Translations under genes and position numbers: made by a program
Notes under the pieces: generated by a model
Seen by the model: the letters and a program-made list of their open reading frames with translations, nothing else
What the model was told of the DNA's origin: nothing
The model's database searches: none
In this document: one piece after another, positions 31,566 to 42,600 of the stretch
Layout of the letters: each line of letters starts with the position of its first letter
Position numbering within the stretch: position 1 is the stretch's first letter
DNA from: Tsukamurella sp. M9C
GTDB taxonomy: Bacteria; Actinomycetota; Actinomycetes; Mycobacteriales; Mycobacteriaceae
Direction: 5' to 3'
Length of the DNA: 64,000 nucleotides
NCBI RefSeq assembly: GCF_020169415.1
Contig: NZ_JAIULG010000014.1
Location: forward strand, 1 to 64,000

Positions 31566-34500
31566 TCAGTCCTTCACATTCTCGATGTGGGTCAGGTCCG
31601 CCGCGTCCGATAGGAGCTCGGAGATGCGAAGGCGCTCCGCGTGCAACGCCTCCCACTCTGCGAAAGACTCAGCGTGCGTGACGCGAATCTCCTCGCGCAG
31701 GTCGCGCACGGTCGTTGCGAAGTCCGAGAGAACTGCGCCAGGACCGGGGTGTTCCTCGTCGCCACGCATCACCGATTCCACCAACTCCGCTGAGCTCGCG
31801 CGCAGCCGTTCCTCCGCTTCGACCTTCGCCAGGCGCATCTTGTTCGCTGCGACGGAGTCAGCGTGAAGTTTGTATGATTCGAGCCCCGCTGCCACGAGGC
31901 TCAGAATCGGCGCGACCTTGCCGACCGCCTTGCCTGCGTTCACCGCGCCCCACGGCCGGAATTTCACGCCGACCGCCTTGCCGATGGCGTAGACGGCGTC
32001 CCTGTTTCCCAGCGTCTGGGCCAGTCCGGCGGACAGCCTGAATGCGCTGGATCCCGCAGCGGCGGCCCCGCTGCCCTGGCCACCCGGCGCACCGATGAAG
32101 TCGTCGGCTGATCCTCCCGGCCGCATTCCAGCGAACTCGATGCGCGTGAACTCCAGTTCACGCCGGATCGCCGACGAGTGTTCCTCCACCAGGTGTTGGC
32201 TCTCCGTAGCGATGACATCGAACAGTCGCTCCAGATCGCGCGAGAAGGACTCGTCGAGCCACCCGTCAACGGCATCCCTGAGGCCGCTGCCGTCGCCCGG
32301 CGCGATTTTCCGTATCTCGTCGATCGTGCAATCCGTTCGGCGGCGTACGGCCTTGGCGATCCGCTCTCGCACCGAATCCTCCAGGATTCGCGCCTCGTTC
32401 TCGGCCGCAGTGAGCGCACGGATCAGGTCCTCTGTCGCGTCGGACTCGTGCTCGAGCTCCCGGGATCGGTCGTCGACCACCTGCCCACGACGTGCCAGGA
32501 TCATGCACGCCTCGTCGATGATTCCCCGGGTAGCTCCGGAACGTGCTGCACCACGGCTGAATCCGAGGAGCGCACTCTTGAGGGGGTCGATGCCGTCCCA
32601 CGACCGGTTCTCGTCGAAGTCGGACGGTACGACGGTGGTCCGATCCGCGTACTGGCCGAACGGATCGCCTGCCACCAGGTGAACCTGCAGGTCGTCGATA
32701 TCGACGGACATGGACGCGAGCGCTCCCCGCAGTTCGGCGGCCTTGAGCTCCCTCAGACGTGCGAAGTCCTCAGGCACGATAGTCGGGTCCGCACCCAATT
32801 CGTCGGCCCGGTTCACGAGGAACAGCACCCTCCGCGCCTTACCCACAGTGAGGTCGGTCCCGGCCACGATCGATTCGAGCAGCCCAGTATCGCCGATCAT
32901 CAGGTTGACGTGCACGACCACGATGACGAGCGCAGCGCTGACCGTCGCCGCCAGGGCGATGGAGTCGTGATGCGCCCGACCACTCTGGAACCCGGGACAG
33001 TCGACGATGCGAAAATGCCCTGCGTCACAGACCTGAACGGTGTCTGTCGCGACAGCACCGGAGATCCGGAGATCTCGCGGTTCCGTGGCGCCCACCTCTG
33101 CCAGAAGACGTTTGACCAGACTGCTCTTGCCCGCGCTGTAGTCACCCACCACCACGACCGACGGGACGCCGTCGAACACGGCGAAGATGCTCTCGATCCG
33201 ACCGTTGGTCTTTTCGTCCACCACGCCGTCGATCCGTGAAAGCCATTTGTCCAGGCGTTCTTGGTCTATAGGGGTCCAGGCTCTGGCGATGAAGCGGTCC
33301 AACCGCATCCGATCGTCGGCGCGCACTGCAGCGAGGTGATCGAGCACCTCCGCGCGGGTCTCGACCGATGCCGCGTCTGCGGCATCGATCCAATCCTCAC
33401 CCAGCCAGACATCTGCCGAGGTAAGGGCACGGGCGGAATCTCGCCTCCGGCTCGCCATGACCTCGGCGACCGCACAATCGATGACCTCCCGCGGCTCAGG
33501 CGAGCGGCGGATCCGGTCACGACTCTGAGCTATCCCGATGTTCGCCGCCGGGACGGACTGCGCGTACCGGTTCAGCTTCACCACGTGATCCAACGCCTCG
33601 ATGACATGTGGCGCGGCGGCATTCCACTTCTGCTCGCGAAAGGCGTGACGCAGATCCGCCTCCACCGTGTCGAAGGACTCGTTCACCGCATCTCGCACGC
33701 CTTGGAGTGCACGCGATCGGTGCCGGTCACCGTCCTTCTGGCCATCCGCGCTCAGCTTGTCCCCAAGAGCTCCCGCTGCCGCGCTGACAGCGCTCAACCC
33801 GATGACCGCCGTACCGCTCACCCACCCGGCAGGATTCCAGAAATTGGTCACCGCAGGCAGCACGAGCACGCCGCCTGCCGCAGATGCACCGATACCGACG
33901 ACCCTCAGAACACGTCCGAAAACGCCCTTCAATCCACCGTCTCGTCGGGCTCCCGCCTCACCACCCAGCGCCACGTCCTGATCGCCCTGCGCAAGAACGA
34001 TGCTCACCCTGCGGTTGAGAAACGCACCTGCGGCAGCCCACATCTCGGCGACCGCCGCAGTGAGGTCCTCGCGGTGGCGTTCGTACACGTCTCGGATGTC
34101 CTCGGCTGCGGTGTCGTCCCCGTTCTCGAGGTTCACGCTCACCAGGGTCTCGACCTCGTTCAACACCAATTGCCGTGGCGCTGCCAAGTGCTTCTCTACG
34201 AGCCTCTCGAAGTATCGGTCGATGGACCCGCTCGCCGTTCCGAGATACGGACCACCACGTGCCTCCTCAGCGTCCGCGAGGATCGGCGCACTGTCACCGA
34301 GCAGATCCGACCGGTTCTCCTCCTCCGGGTAGCCCAGGACCTCGATCAGCTTCATCGCCGTGACATCGGCCAGCGCGATGCGATCCTCCACATCAGTGAC
34401 CATGGCCGCGAGGTCGGCCGAGGCTCGGCCTGCGGCCCCCCGCAGCCCGTCTCGCATCGATGCCCTCCGCAGATCCGCAGCGCCGTGTGCGATCGTGCTC

Positions 34501-35393
34501 ACGATGAGTTGTTCGAGTGTCGGGAAGTTCGAACTCGTGAGCAGGTAGTCAGTGCCGAACTGCTCGCGTTCCACGGCGAGGCTATCCCGTGCCGGCCCCG
34601 AGTAGGGCTCGGACGCTCGCGCAAAAAGGGCCCGCTGAGCGTGGTAGGCAACGATCGGCGTACCAGTGAGCCCTATCCGGTCGAGCTCAGTACGGATATT
34701 GCCGGCGTGCTCGGCTACAGCGCGCGATAGCGTCTTCCGCGCTGCCACCGCGGCAAGCCTGCGCGAGTGGCGCCAGCGTGGATTCCGCACGTTCAAGACC
34801 GCTATCACGGGCTTGCCGAACTCCTGGACCCACGCCGCGATCTTGCCGAACTCCGACGCTTGCTGGCTCTGGCTGTCGAAGCAGAGGAGAACCAGGTCGG
34901 CCTTCTCGACGGCCCGCCGCGCTCTGCTCTCAAGAATCGAGCGACGCTCCCGAGCGGAGTCCTTCGACGGGAGCTCGGTCCCCTCGTCGCTATCTGGCCG
35001 CCCCCAGCCATTGATCCCCGGAGTGTCCCAGAGCTGGCACTTGTTCCAGGCGACCGGGGTGACCTCGGTGGTGAAGTCGCTGTGGCCGTCTGACACACGC
35101 GCACCATCCAGGTGCCCCAGGATGGATAGCAATGTGCTTTTCCCTGCCCCGGTGCGGCCGAAGAACGCGATGTTGAACGTGTCGCCCTGCCCGGCATCGC
35201 CGATGAGTCCAGCGGATACCTGGGCGAATTCCGTGATAATCCGTCGAAGCTCGCTGCTCTCGGCCATCCCGGGCGTAAGCACCGATTCGATCGCGGACCG
35301 GATGTCAGCGACAACTCCGCGCAGTTCGTCGCGTTCGGTCTCGGCCTGTTGGACTGCATCGTCGATCGCACTTTCCAAAGGTGAATTCACCAT
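31566..35393 (-). CDS. Double-G-domain dynamin-like GTPase, large partner (LeoBC-like)
   Basis: A 1275-residue protein with two complete GTPase modules. The first has G1 GRTGAGKST (79-87) and G3 DTPG (123-126). The second has G1 GDYSAGKSS (750-758), G3 DCPG and G4 NRAD. A hydrophobic stretch between them (about 505-545) and another near the C-terminus (VGKVAPILSLVAAG) suggest membrane contact. The fused double-GTPase plus small GTPase matches the LeoBC/LeoA organisation of the Eleos anti-phage system, as I recall it. ATG 35393 has GGTGGGG upstream; a start at 35462 is possible. It is divergent from pglW. Confidence 0.75.
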   Translation of the reverse strand: MVNSPLESAIDDAVQQAETERDELRGVVADIRSAIESVLTPGMAESSELRRIITEFAQVSAGLIGDAGQGDTFNIAFFGRTGAGKSTLLSILGHLDGARVSDGHSDFTTEVTPVAWNKCQLWDTPGINGWGRPDSDEGTELPSKDSARERRSILESRARRAVEKADLVLLCFDSQSQQASEFGKIAAWVQEFGKPVIAVLNVRNPRWRHSRRLAAVAARKTLSRAVAEHAGNIRTELDRIGLTGTPIVAYHAQRALFARASEPYSGPARDSLAVEREQFGTDYLLTSSNFPTLEQLIVSTIAHGAADLRRASMRDGLRGAAGRASADLAAMVTDVEDRIALADVTAMKLIEVLGYPEEENRSDLLGDSAPILADAEEARGGPYLGTASGSIDRYFERLVEKHLAAPRQLVLNEVETLVSVNLENGDDTAAEDIRDVYERHREDLTAAVAEMWAAAGAFLNRRVSIVLAQGDQDVALGGEAGARRDGGLKGVFGRVLRVVGIGASAAGGVLVLPAVTNFWNPAGWVSGTAVIGLSAVSAAAGALGDKLSADGQKDGDRHRSRALQGVRDAVNESFDTVEADLRHAFREQKWNAAAPHVIEALDHVVKLNRYAQSVPAANIGIAQSRDRIRRSPEPREVIDCAVAEVMASRRRDSARALTSADVWLGEDWIDAADAASVETRAEVLDHLAAVRADDRMRLDRFIARAWTPIDQERLDKWLSRIDGVVDEKTNGRIESIFAVFDGVPSVVVVGDYSAGKSSLVKRLLAEVGATEPRDLRISGAVATDTVQVCDAGHFRIVDCPGFQSGRAHHDSIALAATVSAALVIVVVHVNLMIGDTGLLESIVAGTDLTVGKARRVLFLVNRADELGADPTIVPEDFARLRELKAAELRGALASMSVDIDDLQVHLVAGDPFGQYADRTTVVPSDFDENRSWDGIDPLKSALLGFSRGAARSGATRGIIDEACMILARRGQVVDDRSRELEHESDATEDLIRALTAAENEARILEDSVRERIAKAVRRRTDCTIDEIRKIAPGDGSGLRDAVDGWLDESFSRDLERLFDVIATESQHLVEEHSSAIRRELEFTRIEFAGMRPGGSADDFIGAPGGQGSGAAAAGSSAFRLSAGLAQTLGNRDAVYAIGKAVGVKFRPWGAVNAGKAVGKVAPILSLVAAGLESYKLHADSVAANKMRLAKVEAEERLRASSAELVESVMRGDEEHPGPGAVLSDFATTVRDLREEIRVTHAESFAEWEALHAERLRISELLSDAADLTHIENVKD

Positions 35394-35624
35394 GCAACGA
35401 AGCCCCACCGCTTCGAATGCTTCGCAGACGGGACTGAGCGCTCCTGAGCACGACCTGACCACAGTTCTTCAGCCATGCGCGACATCGTAAGGCGCATCTC
35501 CGACATGTTTCCGACCGTTTCGCAGCGTAATGCCCGTTGCCGAAGAGAGACGCAGCTCTGATTGATATCGTCGCCGGGGAGATCCCGCGCGCCCGCGCGG
35601 GTGGGGTGTCGGGAGGTTCCAACG
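35394..35624. promoter_or_regulatory. Divergent intergenic region of the GTPase and BREX operons
   Basis: These 231 bp should hold both promoters. TTGCCG near 35537 and TGATAT near 35562 could drive pglW, but the spacing (about 20 nt) is long. No clear inverted repeat operator was seen. Confidence 0.4.
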
Positions 35625-38600
35625 GTGGGTGGCGAGGATCGCTGGATCGAGGTCACGCCGTCGAACTACGCCCACGAGGCGGCAGGCCTCCGACTGCTCC
35701 GTGAGATCTTCCCGAACACCTCCCCCTACCGCGCGTGGACGAACTTCGAATTCATGGACGGCCAGGGGCAGTGGCACGAGATCGACGCCGCGATCCTGGG
35801 TCGCGGTCGCCTGCACCTCGTCGAGATGAAGTCCTACGCCGGCCACCTCACCGGCACGGAGCAGACCTGGACTCGGCGTTTTGGCAACGGGCGTACCAAA
35901 ACGGAGCGTTCGCCGCTCATCCTCACCCGCCGCAAGGCGCAACGACTCTCCTCTCGGATCAAGGACGAAGCACGCAAGGTCGCAATCGAGCACGACCTCG
36001 ACCCGAACAAGGTCGACCGCGCGCTCCCCTGGATCCAGGAGTGCGTGTACCTCCACGGCGACGACTTCACGACCGACCTCAGCGACCTGGCCCGCTCGAG
36101 CCTGTTCAGCATCGACGGCCTCGAATCCGTGACCGGGCTTCCCGGGATCTCCACCCGCGTCCTCGAGCCTCCACGCGATCGCCAACCGATCCACGAGGAC
36201 ATCAGCGTGATCGTCGGCTTGGCGATGCGCGCGATCACCGGCCATCGCCGCGCGGAGCGGCACGCGGGCTCGTGGACCATCAACGGCCAGCCGCTCGCCG
36301 CCGGCGACGATTGGCAGGAGTGGGAGGCGCAGCACCAGACCACGAATTCCAAGGCGCGCGCTCGGATCATCAGCATGCCGCCCGGCACCCCGACGCAGGC
36401 GCGGCTCGCCCGCTTCCGCGCCATGAACCGCGAGTTCACGCTGCTCGAGGGCCTCCGCCACGAGTCGATCGTCTCCCCCATCGATCTCCCCCAGGACACG
36501 CACGGCAACACCGTGATCGTGTATCCCGAGATCGAAGGATTCACGCCCCTCGACCTGTATCTCGCCGAGCACGTTCTCACCGCCGACCAGCAACTCGAGG
36601 TCCTCCAACAGGCCGCCGACGCTCTGGCCTACGCCCACCGCAACCACGTCGCGCACCGCGGGCTCACCCCCGGCAGCGTGCTGGTGAAGGTCGACGACGG
36701 TGCCGTATCCGTGAAACTGGTGGACTGGACGTGGGCGGGCAAGATCCATCAGGGCACCGCCACACCGGGCACGGCCCTGGGGTCCTCCGAACAACCCACG
36801 CAGAACGACGTCTTCCAGGCGCCCGAGGATCGGTGGGCGCAGGACGCCGACCGCGTCGCGATCGACATGTTCTCGCTCGGAGCGCTCGCCTACTTCCTCC
36901 TCTCGGGCGGTGACGCGCCTGCGCGTGACCGGGCCGAGCTCCTGAACCGCCTTCGCCAGGAGGGCGGGCTCGACCTCGCCGCCTCGGGTCGGTTCGTCGA
37001 CGGTGCCCTCCGCGACCTGGTCCTCAAGGTCACGTCGCCGCAGGCGACCAAACGCACGAAGCCGATCACCACGAAGGATGACACGTTCGGCGCCCAGGAG
37101 TTCGCCGGCGCGCTGGCGAACCACCGCAAGAGCACCGCCGACGACGCGCCCGAGGTCGATCCGCTCAATCCTGCCCAGGATGATGTGATCGACGACCGTT
37201 TCGATGTGGTCAAGGTGCTGGGCGCGGGATCGACCGCCCGCGGCATCCTGGTCCGGGACCGCGAGGCCGACGATGCGGAGCGCGTCCTCAAGGTCGGCAT
37301 CGACGACGGTGCCGCCTCTCGCCTGGCCGACGAGGCCGAGACCCTGCGTTCCGTGGCCGACCTCGCACCGTCCCTGACGGGAGTGGTCCGGCTCATCGAG
37401 GGCCCGAAGCAGTTGCCGCGCGGCCGAACCGCGCTCCTGCTCACCTACTGCGGCCAGCAGACCCTGGCCGATCTGGTGCGCTACGACTCGGTTTCGGAGA
37501 ACCGCCTCAAGCTATGGGGCACAGAGCTGCTCAACACGTTGATCGGCCTCGACGAAGCCGGCATCACTCACCGCGACATCAAGCCGTCCAACCTGGGCCT
37601 GTACCGCGAGCCCGGACGCAACACGCAGCCACGGCTGGTGCTCTTCGACTTCTCCCTCGCCCGGGCGTCGGCGGATTCGATCGAGGCCGGCACTCCCCCG
37701 TACCGGGACCCGGACCTGGGCATCGGTACCCGTCGCGCGTACGACTCCGCCGCCGAGCGCTACTCCGTAGCGGTGGTCCTGTACGAGATGGCCACGGCGT
37801 CCACGCCGCTGTACGGCGACGGCCGGAGCGACCCCAGCGCCCTCACCGACGAGCCGACCATCGAGGTGGAGGACTTCGTCGCGCACGACTTCGCTCCCAC
37901 CCGCGCGCAGGCCCTCACGGAGTTCTTCCGCCGCGCGCTCGCACGGGATGCGCGCAAGCGCTTCGATACGGCTGCGGCGATGCGCGAAGCGTGGACCGCG
38001 GTGTTCGCAGCGAAGACGCAAGACCCGACGCCGCCCGCGGCTCCCACGACGAAGGCCAAGCCTGCCAGACCGGAAACCACCTCGCCTCCGCTGACCAGCC
38101 TGACCGGTATCACGGACGCGATGCTCGCCGTCGCGGGGACCAAGGTATCGGGAGTCCGGCGACAGGTGGTCGCCCTCCTGCTCGGCACCCACGAGCAATC
38201 CCCCGCCGATCCCTTCGAGTCGTACGGCCGACTGGCGGAGATCCTGGAGGTGACGCCGGGCCGGATCGCACAGATCTTCACGGAGTTCTCCACGCTGTGG
38301 CAGAAGAATCCACAGTTGAACAGCACGATCGAGAAGATCTACGGCTCGGTGATCGCGCTGCTGGAGTCCTCCGGCGGAGTCTCGACACCGGATCTGCTTG
38401 CCCGCGAACTGGTTGCAGGCTTCGACGACTCGGCGGATCGGATTCTGGAGCGCCGCGCGCTCGGGGTCCTGCGCATCGCGCTCGCGTCCGGTCTGGACGC
38501 CGACGGTGCGCGGATCAGCCCGGTCCGGCGGCAGGCCACCGGCAGTGTCGCGATGCTCACGCTCTCCAAGCAGGCCCAAGCACTGCCCCGGGAGTTGGCG

Positions 38601-39665
38601 AAGGCCGCGGAGAAGTTGGTCGACGGTGCCGAGGCCGACGGCCGGGCCCTCGTCGGTCCCGCCGACGCGACCGCCGAGCTGCGCCGAGCCGCAGCGAAGA
38701 TACTGGGAGATACCGCAGATCAGGTGGAGGTGCCGACGCACGTCCTGCTGCGGATCGCGGCTACGTCGTCCGCGGAGGTCGCCCTGTCCGCCCGCGATGA
38801 GCTGCACCGGATCCCTCTGGATCCTAGGGCTGCGCTGCGAGAGGTCCTTGCGGGCGCGTCTCGCACCGAAACCTTCACGGTGAAGACCTTGCGCTCCCGC
38901 ATCGCGGCGCGGTTCCCGCACGCGGCGCCGCTGCCGTCCGGCGATGCGCTGCACGCACTCGTTGAGGACGTGCTCCCCGGCACCGAGTGGAACACGGACG
39001 AACAGCGTTTCCAGCGAAAGCCCGATCCGGACCAGTTCACGAAGGTCCCGACCTACACCACGCGGACGGCCGCACCGACGCAGCTTCAGTCCGGTAGCGA
39101 GCTGGAGGTGCTGCTGGCCAGTAGCTCCCGCGATCGGACGTTCCGCGCGATCGGCGTACCGCTGGGCGACACCGATCGTGTCGCTGAGGCGATCGCTGCC
39201 CGCTTCGGCGCGGTGCACATCGACGTGACCGACGTACTGCTGAGCGAGATGCGCGCCCGCGCGGCTGCGGCCGGGATGCCGTGGGAGGCGATCGTCGCCG
39301 CCGATTCCGGCGCATCGACCGACCGGGAGGGGCTGCGCGGCTTCGTGTCCCAGTGCGTACCGGCCATCGCGGATCGGGTCGCAGAAGCCGGCGCGCCGGT
39401 CGTCCTCACCGACCTGTCGACGCTCGCAGCATACGGCCAACTCGGTGTGCTGCAATGCTGGGTGGACGTGACGAATCCGCCGCCGCACGCGGTCTGGGCC
39501 CTGGTGCCGCAGCCGGAGGAGTCCGGTGGCCGGCCCGGTGCCAGGATCGACGACATCGCGCTCCCCCAGTCCGCGCCGGAGCAGTTCGTCCAGGCATCCG
39601 ACGACGATGTCCATGCCCTGATCTCCACCTCCACACCTAGTTCTCCCGAGGAGTCGCTTCAATGA
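35625..39665 (+). CDS. pglW: BREX type 2 Ser/Thr kinase PglW (NERD-pseudokinase-kinase)
   Basis: A 1346-residue protein. An N-terminal NERD-type PD-(D/E)XK domain spans about 12-130 (D54, then E67-x-K69). A first kinase-like domain is degenerate: HRG at 344-346 instead of HRD, and DWTW at 367-370 instead of DFG. The second domain is intact apart from DFS (675-677): HRD at 649-651 followed by IKPSN. A long helical C-terminal part follows. The GTG at 35625 was chosen because GGGAGG lies 8 nt before it; the frame is open 21 codons upstream. In BREX type 2 PglW phosphorylates partners and is required for phage exclusion. The stop overlaps pglX (ATGA). Confidence 0.93.
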   Translation: MGGEDRWIEVTPSNYAHEAAGLRLLREIFPNTSPYRAWTNFEFMDGQGQWHEIDAAILGRGRLHLVEMKSYAGHLTGTEQTWTRRFGNGRTKTERSPLILTRRKAQRLSSRIKDEARKVAIEHDLDPNKVDRALPWIQECVYLHGDDFTTDLSDLARSSLFSIDGLESVTGLPGISTRVLEPPRDRQPIHEDISVIVGLAMRAITGHRRAERHAGSWTINGQPLAAGDDWQEWEAQHQTTNSKARARIISMPPGTPTQARLARFRAMNREFTLLEGLRHESIVSPIDLPQDTHGNTVIVYPEIEGFTPLDLYLAEHVLTADQQLEVLQQAADALAYAHRNHVAHRGLTPGSVLVKVDDGAVSVKLVDWTWAGKIHQGTATPGTALGSSEQPTQNDVFQAPEDRWAQDADRVAIDMFSLGALAYFLLSGGDAPARDRAELLNRLRQEGGLDLAASGRFVDGALRDLVLKVTSPQATKRTKPITTKDDTFGAQEFAGALANHRKSTADDAPEVDPLNPAQDDVIDDRFDVVKVLGAGSTARGILVRDREADDAERVLKVGIDDGAASRLADEAETLRSVADLAPSLTGVVRLIEGPKQLPRGRTALLLTYCGQQTLADLVRYDSVSENRLKLWGTELLNTLIGLDEAGITHRDIKPSNLGLYREPGRNTQPRLVLFDFSLARASADSIEAGTPPYRDPDLGIGTRRAYDSAAERYSVAVVLYEMATASTPLYGDGRSDPSALTDEPTIEVEDFVAHDFAPTRAQALTEFFRRALARDARKRFDTAAAMREAWTAVFAAKTQDPTPPAAPTTKAKPARPETTSPPLTSLTGITDAMLAVAGTKVSGVRRQVVALLLGTHEQSPADPFESYGRLAEILEVTPGRIAQIFTEFSTLWQKNPQLNSTIEKIYGSVIALLESSGGVSTPDLLARELVAGFDDSADRILERRALGVLRIALASGLDADGARISPVRRQATGSVAMLTLSKQAQALPRELAKAAEKLVDGAEADGRALVGPADATAELRRAAAKILGDTADQVEVPTHVLLRIAATSSAEVALSARDELHRIPLDPRAALREVLAGASRTETFTVKTLRSRIAARFPHAAPLPSGDALHALVEDVLPGTEWNTDEQRFQRKPDPDQFTKVPTYTTRTAAPTQLQSGSELEVLLASSSRDRTFRAIGVPLGDTDRVAEAIAARFGAVHIDVTDVLLSEMRARAAAAGMPWEAIVAADSGASTDREGLRGFVSQCVPAIADRVAEAGAPVVLTDLSTLAAYGQLGVLQCWVDVTNPPPHAVWALVPQPEESGGRPGARIDDIALPQSAPEQFVQASDDDVHALISTSTPSSPEESLQ

Positions 39666-42600
39666 CCGTCGCCACCACGTCCGGTGCCGAGCTGAACGCT
39701 GCGCTGAAGCCGCAGCTGAAGGTGCTCGTGGAGGACATGCGAGCGCGCCTCACCGACGACGAGGTCGGTGCCCTCGCGCAGTGGCGCGCAACCTACGACG
39801 AGGCACGCAAACAGGAGCGCACCGCAGTCTCGTGGACGGACTGGTCGGAGGACCAGCTCACACAGGCAGCGGTGGGCTGGCTACTCACCTCGGTGTTCGT
39901 GCGCTTCTGCGAGGACAACCTGCTCCTCGGCGATACCGGCGTGTGGATCGCCAGCCCAGACCACACGCTGCGCCAGCGCGCCCTCGACGCGGAGAACAGC
40001 TTCTACCGCAGCAACCCCGACGCCTCGTACCGCGAATGGTTGCAGGTGGCCTTCGATGAGCTCGGCGCGCACCGGGCCACCGAAGGCCTCGTGGATAGCC
40101 ACGCCGCAATCCACATCTTCGCCCCGAGCTCGGACGCTGTGCAGCGACTGTTGGAGTTCTGGAGGGCGACCGATGACGACGGTGTCCTCCTCTGGTCCTT
40201 CGCCGATCCCGAATTGGAGACCCGCTTCCTTGGCGACCTCTACCAGGATCTCTCGGACTTCGCGAAGAAGAAGTACGCCCTCCTCCAGACGCCGGTCTTC
40301 GTCGAGGAGTTCATCCTCGACCAGACGATGGAGCCGGCTCTCAATGATCGCCCGCTCGACGGCTTCAAACTCGTCGACCCCACCTGCGGATCGGGCCACT
40401 TCCTACTCGGCGCATTCCAGCGCCTCCTCGGACGCTGGCGCGCTCAGGCTCCCGCGATGGAACCGCGTGCCCTCGCGGACAAGGCTCTGGGATCGATCTA
40501 CGGCGTCGACCTGAACCCCTTCGCCGTCTCAATCGCCCAGTTCCGGCTGCTCGTCGCGGCGATGCAGGCCTCCGGCGATTCCTCGCTCATCGGCCTCCCC
40601 GCCTTTACCCTCAACGTGATCAACGGCGACTCCCTACTCCACGGCCCCGACTCCGGCGGCCGCGACGCGCTGGACTACGGCGACGCCGCCTTCGACAAGG
40701 ACGCCGTCGTCACCGGCTTCGCCTACAGCACCGAAGACCGCACCAAGCTCGCCCAGTTCCTCGCTTCGGGCCAGTACGACTGCGTCGTGGGCAACCCTCC
40801 ATACATCACGGTCAAAGACAAGGCCCTCAACGCGAGGTACCGCGAGATCTACCACTACTGCAAGGGCACCTATGCCCTGACGGTTCCATTCATGGAGCGG
40901 TTCTTCGCCCTCGCGAAGCCCGGCGACAATGCTGGCTGGGTCGGCCAAATCACGTCGAACTCGTTCATGAAGCGCGAGTTCGGCGTTCCGCTGATCGAGA
41001 AATTCCTCGCGAACATCGACCTCCGCCTCGTGATCGACACCTCCGGTGCGTACATCCCGGGCCACGGCACCCCGACTGTGATCCTCGTCGGTCGCAACCA
41101 CGGTGCCGTGACCGAAACCGTCCGCGCCGTTCTCGGCATCCAGGGCGAACCCGGCGCACCCAAGAATCCCGCACAAGGAACGGTCTGGTCGTCAATCACG
41201 AGTCACACCGAGCAACCCGGGTTTGAAGACCAATGGATCTCTGTCACAGATTTGCCGATCTCTAACCTGGCCGTTCACCCATGGAGCCTTTCAGGCGGCG
41301 GCGCGGTCGAACTTCTTGCGGCAATCAATCTAGCTGGGAGCCAAGCACTCTCCGAAACTACGACGGACATCGGCTTCATGGCGGTCACGCGCGAAGATGA
41401 CGCGTTCGACCTCGGAGCCCCCACTCTGAGACGACTCGGCATAGAACAGCAGCTCCAAAGGCCGTTCGTGGGTGGATCTTCGGTGCGGGACTGGTGCCTC
41501 ACGGAGGCAAGCCGAGCAATGTGTCCGTATGGTGCTGACGGCAATGCCGCAGCAGACGAACCAACCAGGCGTGCTCTATGGCCTGTGCGTCCGCTGCTTA
41601 GAATCAGACGCGCACTGTCGGGGACCCAGGAAGAACAGGGTCTTGAATGGTGGGAGTATTCCCAGTTAAACAAGCGGCGATTCACGTCGGAACTCCTTAT
41701 CGCATTTCCGTTCGTCAGCACGCACAACCACTTTTATCTGGCGAGAAACTCCGCTATCTTCATCCGCACGGCTCCCGTGATCAAGCTCCCCGAGGGCGCA
41801 ACCGAGGACGAGCACCTCCGGCTCCTCGGCATCCTCAACAGCTCCACCGCCTGCTTCTGGCTCAAGCAGAACAGCCACAGCAAGGGCAACGCCACCGCCG
41901 CGAGTGGAATGCCTGACCAACCTTGGTCTTGGAACTGGGAATTCACCGGCACAACCTTGAAGGACTTCCCACTTCCCCAGGATCTTCCACTCACCCGTGC
42001 TCGTTACATCGACGAACTCGCACAACGCCTTGCATTGATTCAGCCAGATGTGGCAACGATCGAGGCCTTGGTCCACTCCCCTTCTGAGTTACTCGACGAA
42101 GATCGAGAGCTCCGCTCACGATTGATCTCCGAACAAGAGGAACTCGATTGGGAGACGTATTATCATTATGGCCTGACCACCGAGAACCTCTCATTTCCAA
42201 CCGGTACCGGGATTCCAATCACAGCTGGCCTGCGGTCTTTCGAGATTGTTATGGCCCGCAACATCCGCTCCGGGATTGACACGTCAAAATGGTTCTCACA
42301 CGCAAATCATCAACATCCGATGCATGCAGATTTTCCAACCGACTGGCCACAGGCCTACCGCGATCTCATCCAGCGTCGCGTGAGCGAAATTGAGTCCAAT
42401 CCCTTCATTCGCTTACTCGAGAAGCCCGAGTACAAGCGCCGTTGGGCTGGCGAGTCCTGGGGCACGAAGGTGGAACGAGCCGTGCGAAACTGGCTCCTCG
42501 ACAGCCTCGAAGACAAGTCGCTCTGGTTCACCCCACAGGGCACGCCCCAGCCGCTGTCGGTCGCTGAGCTTGCGGCCCGCGTCGAGACGAACTCGGAGTT

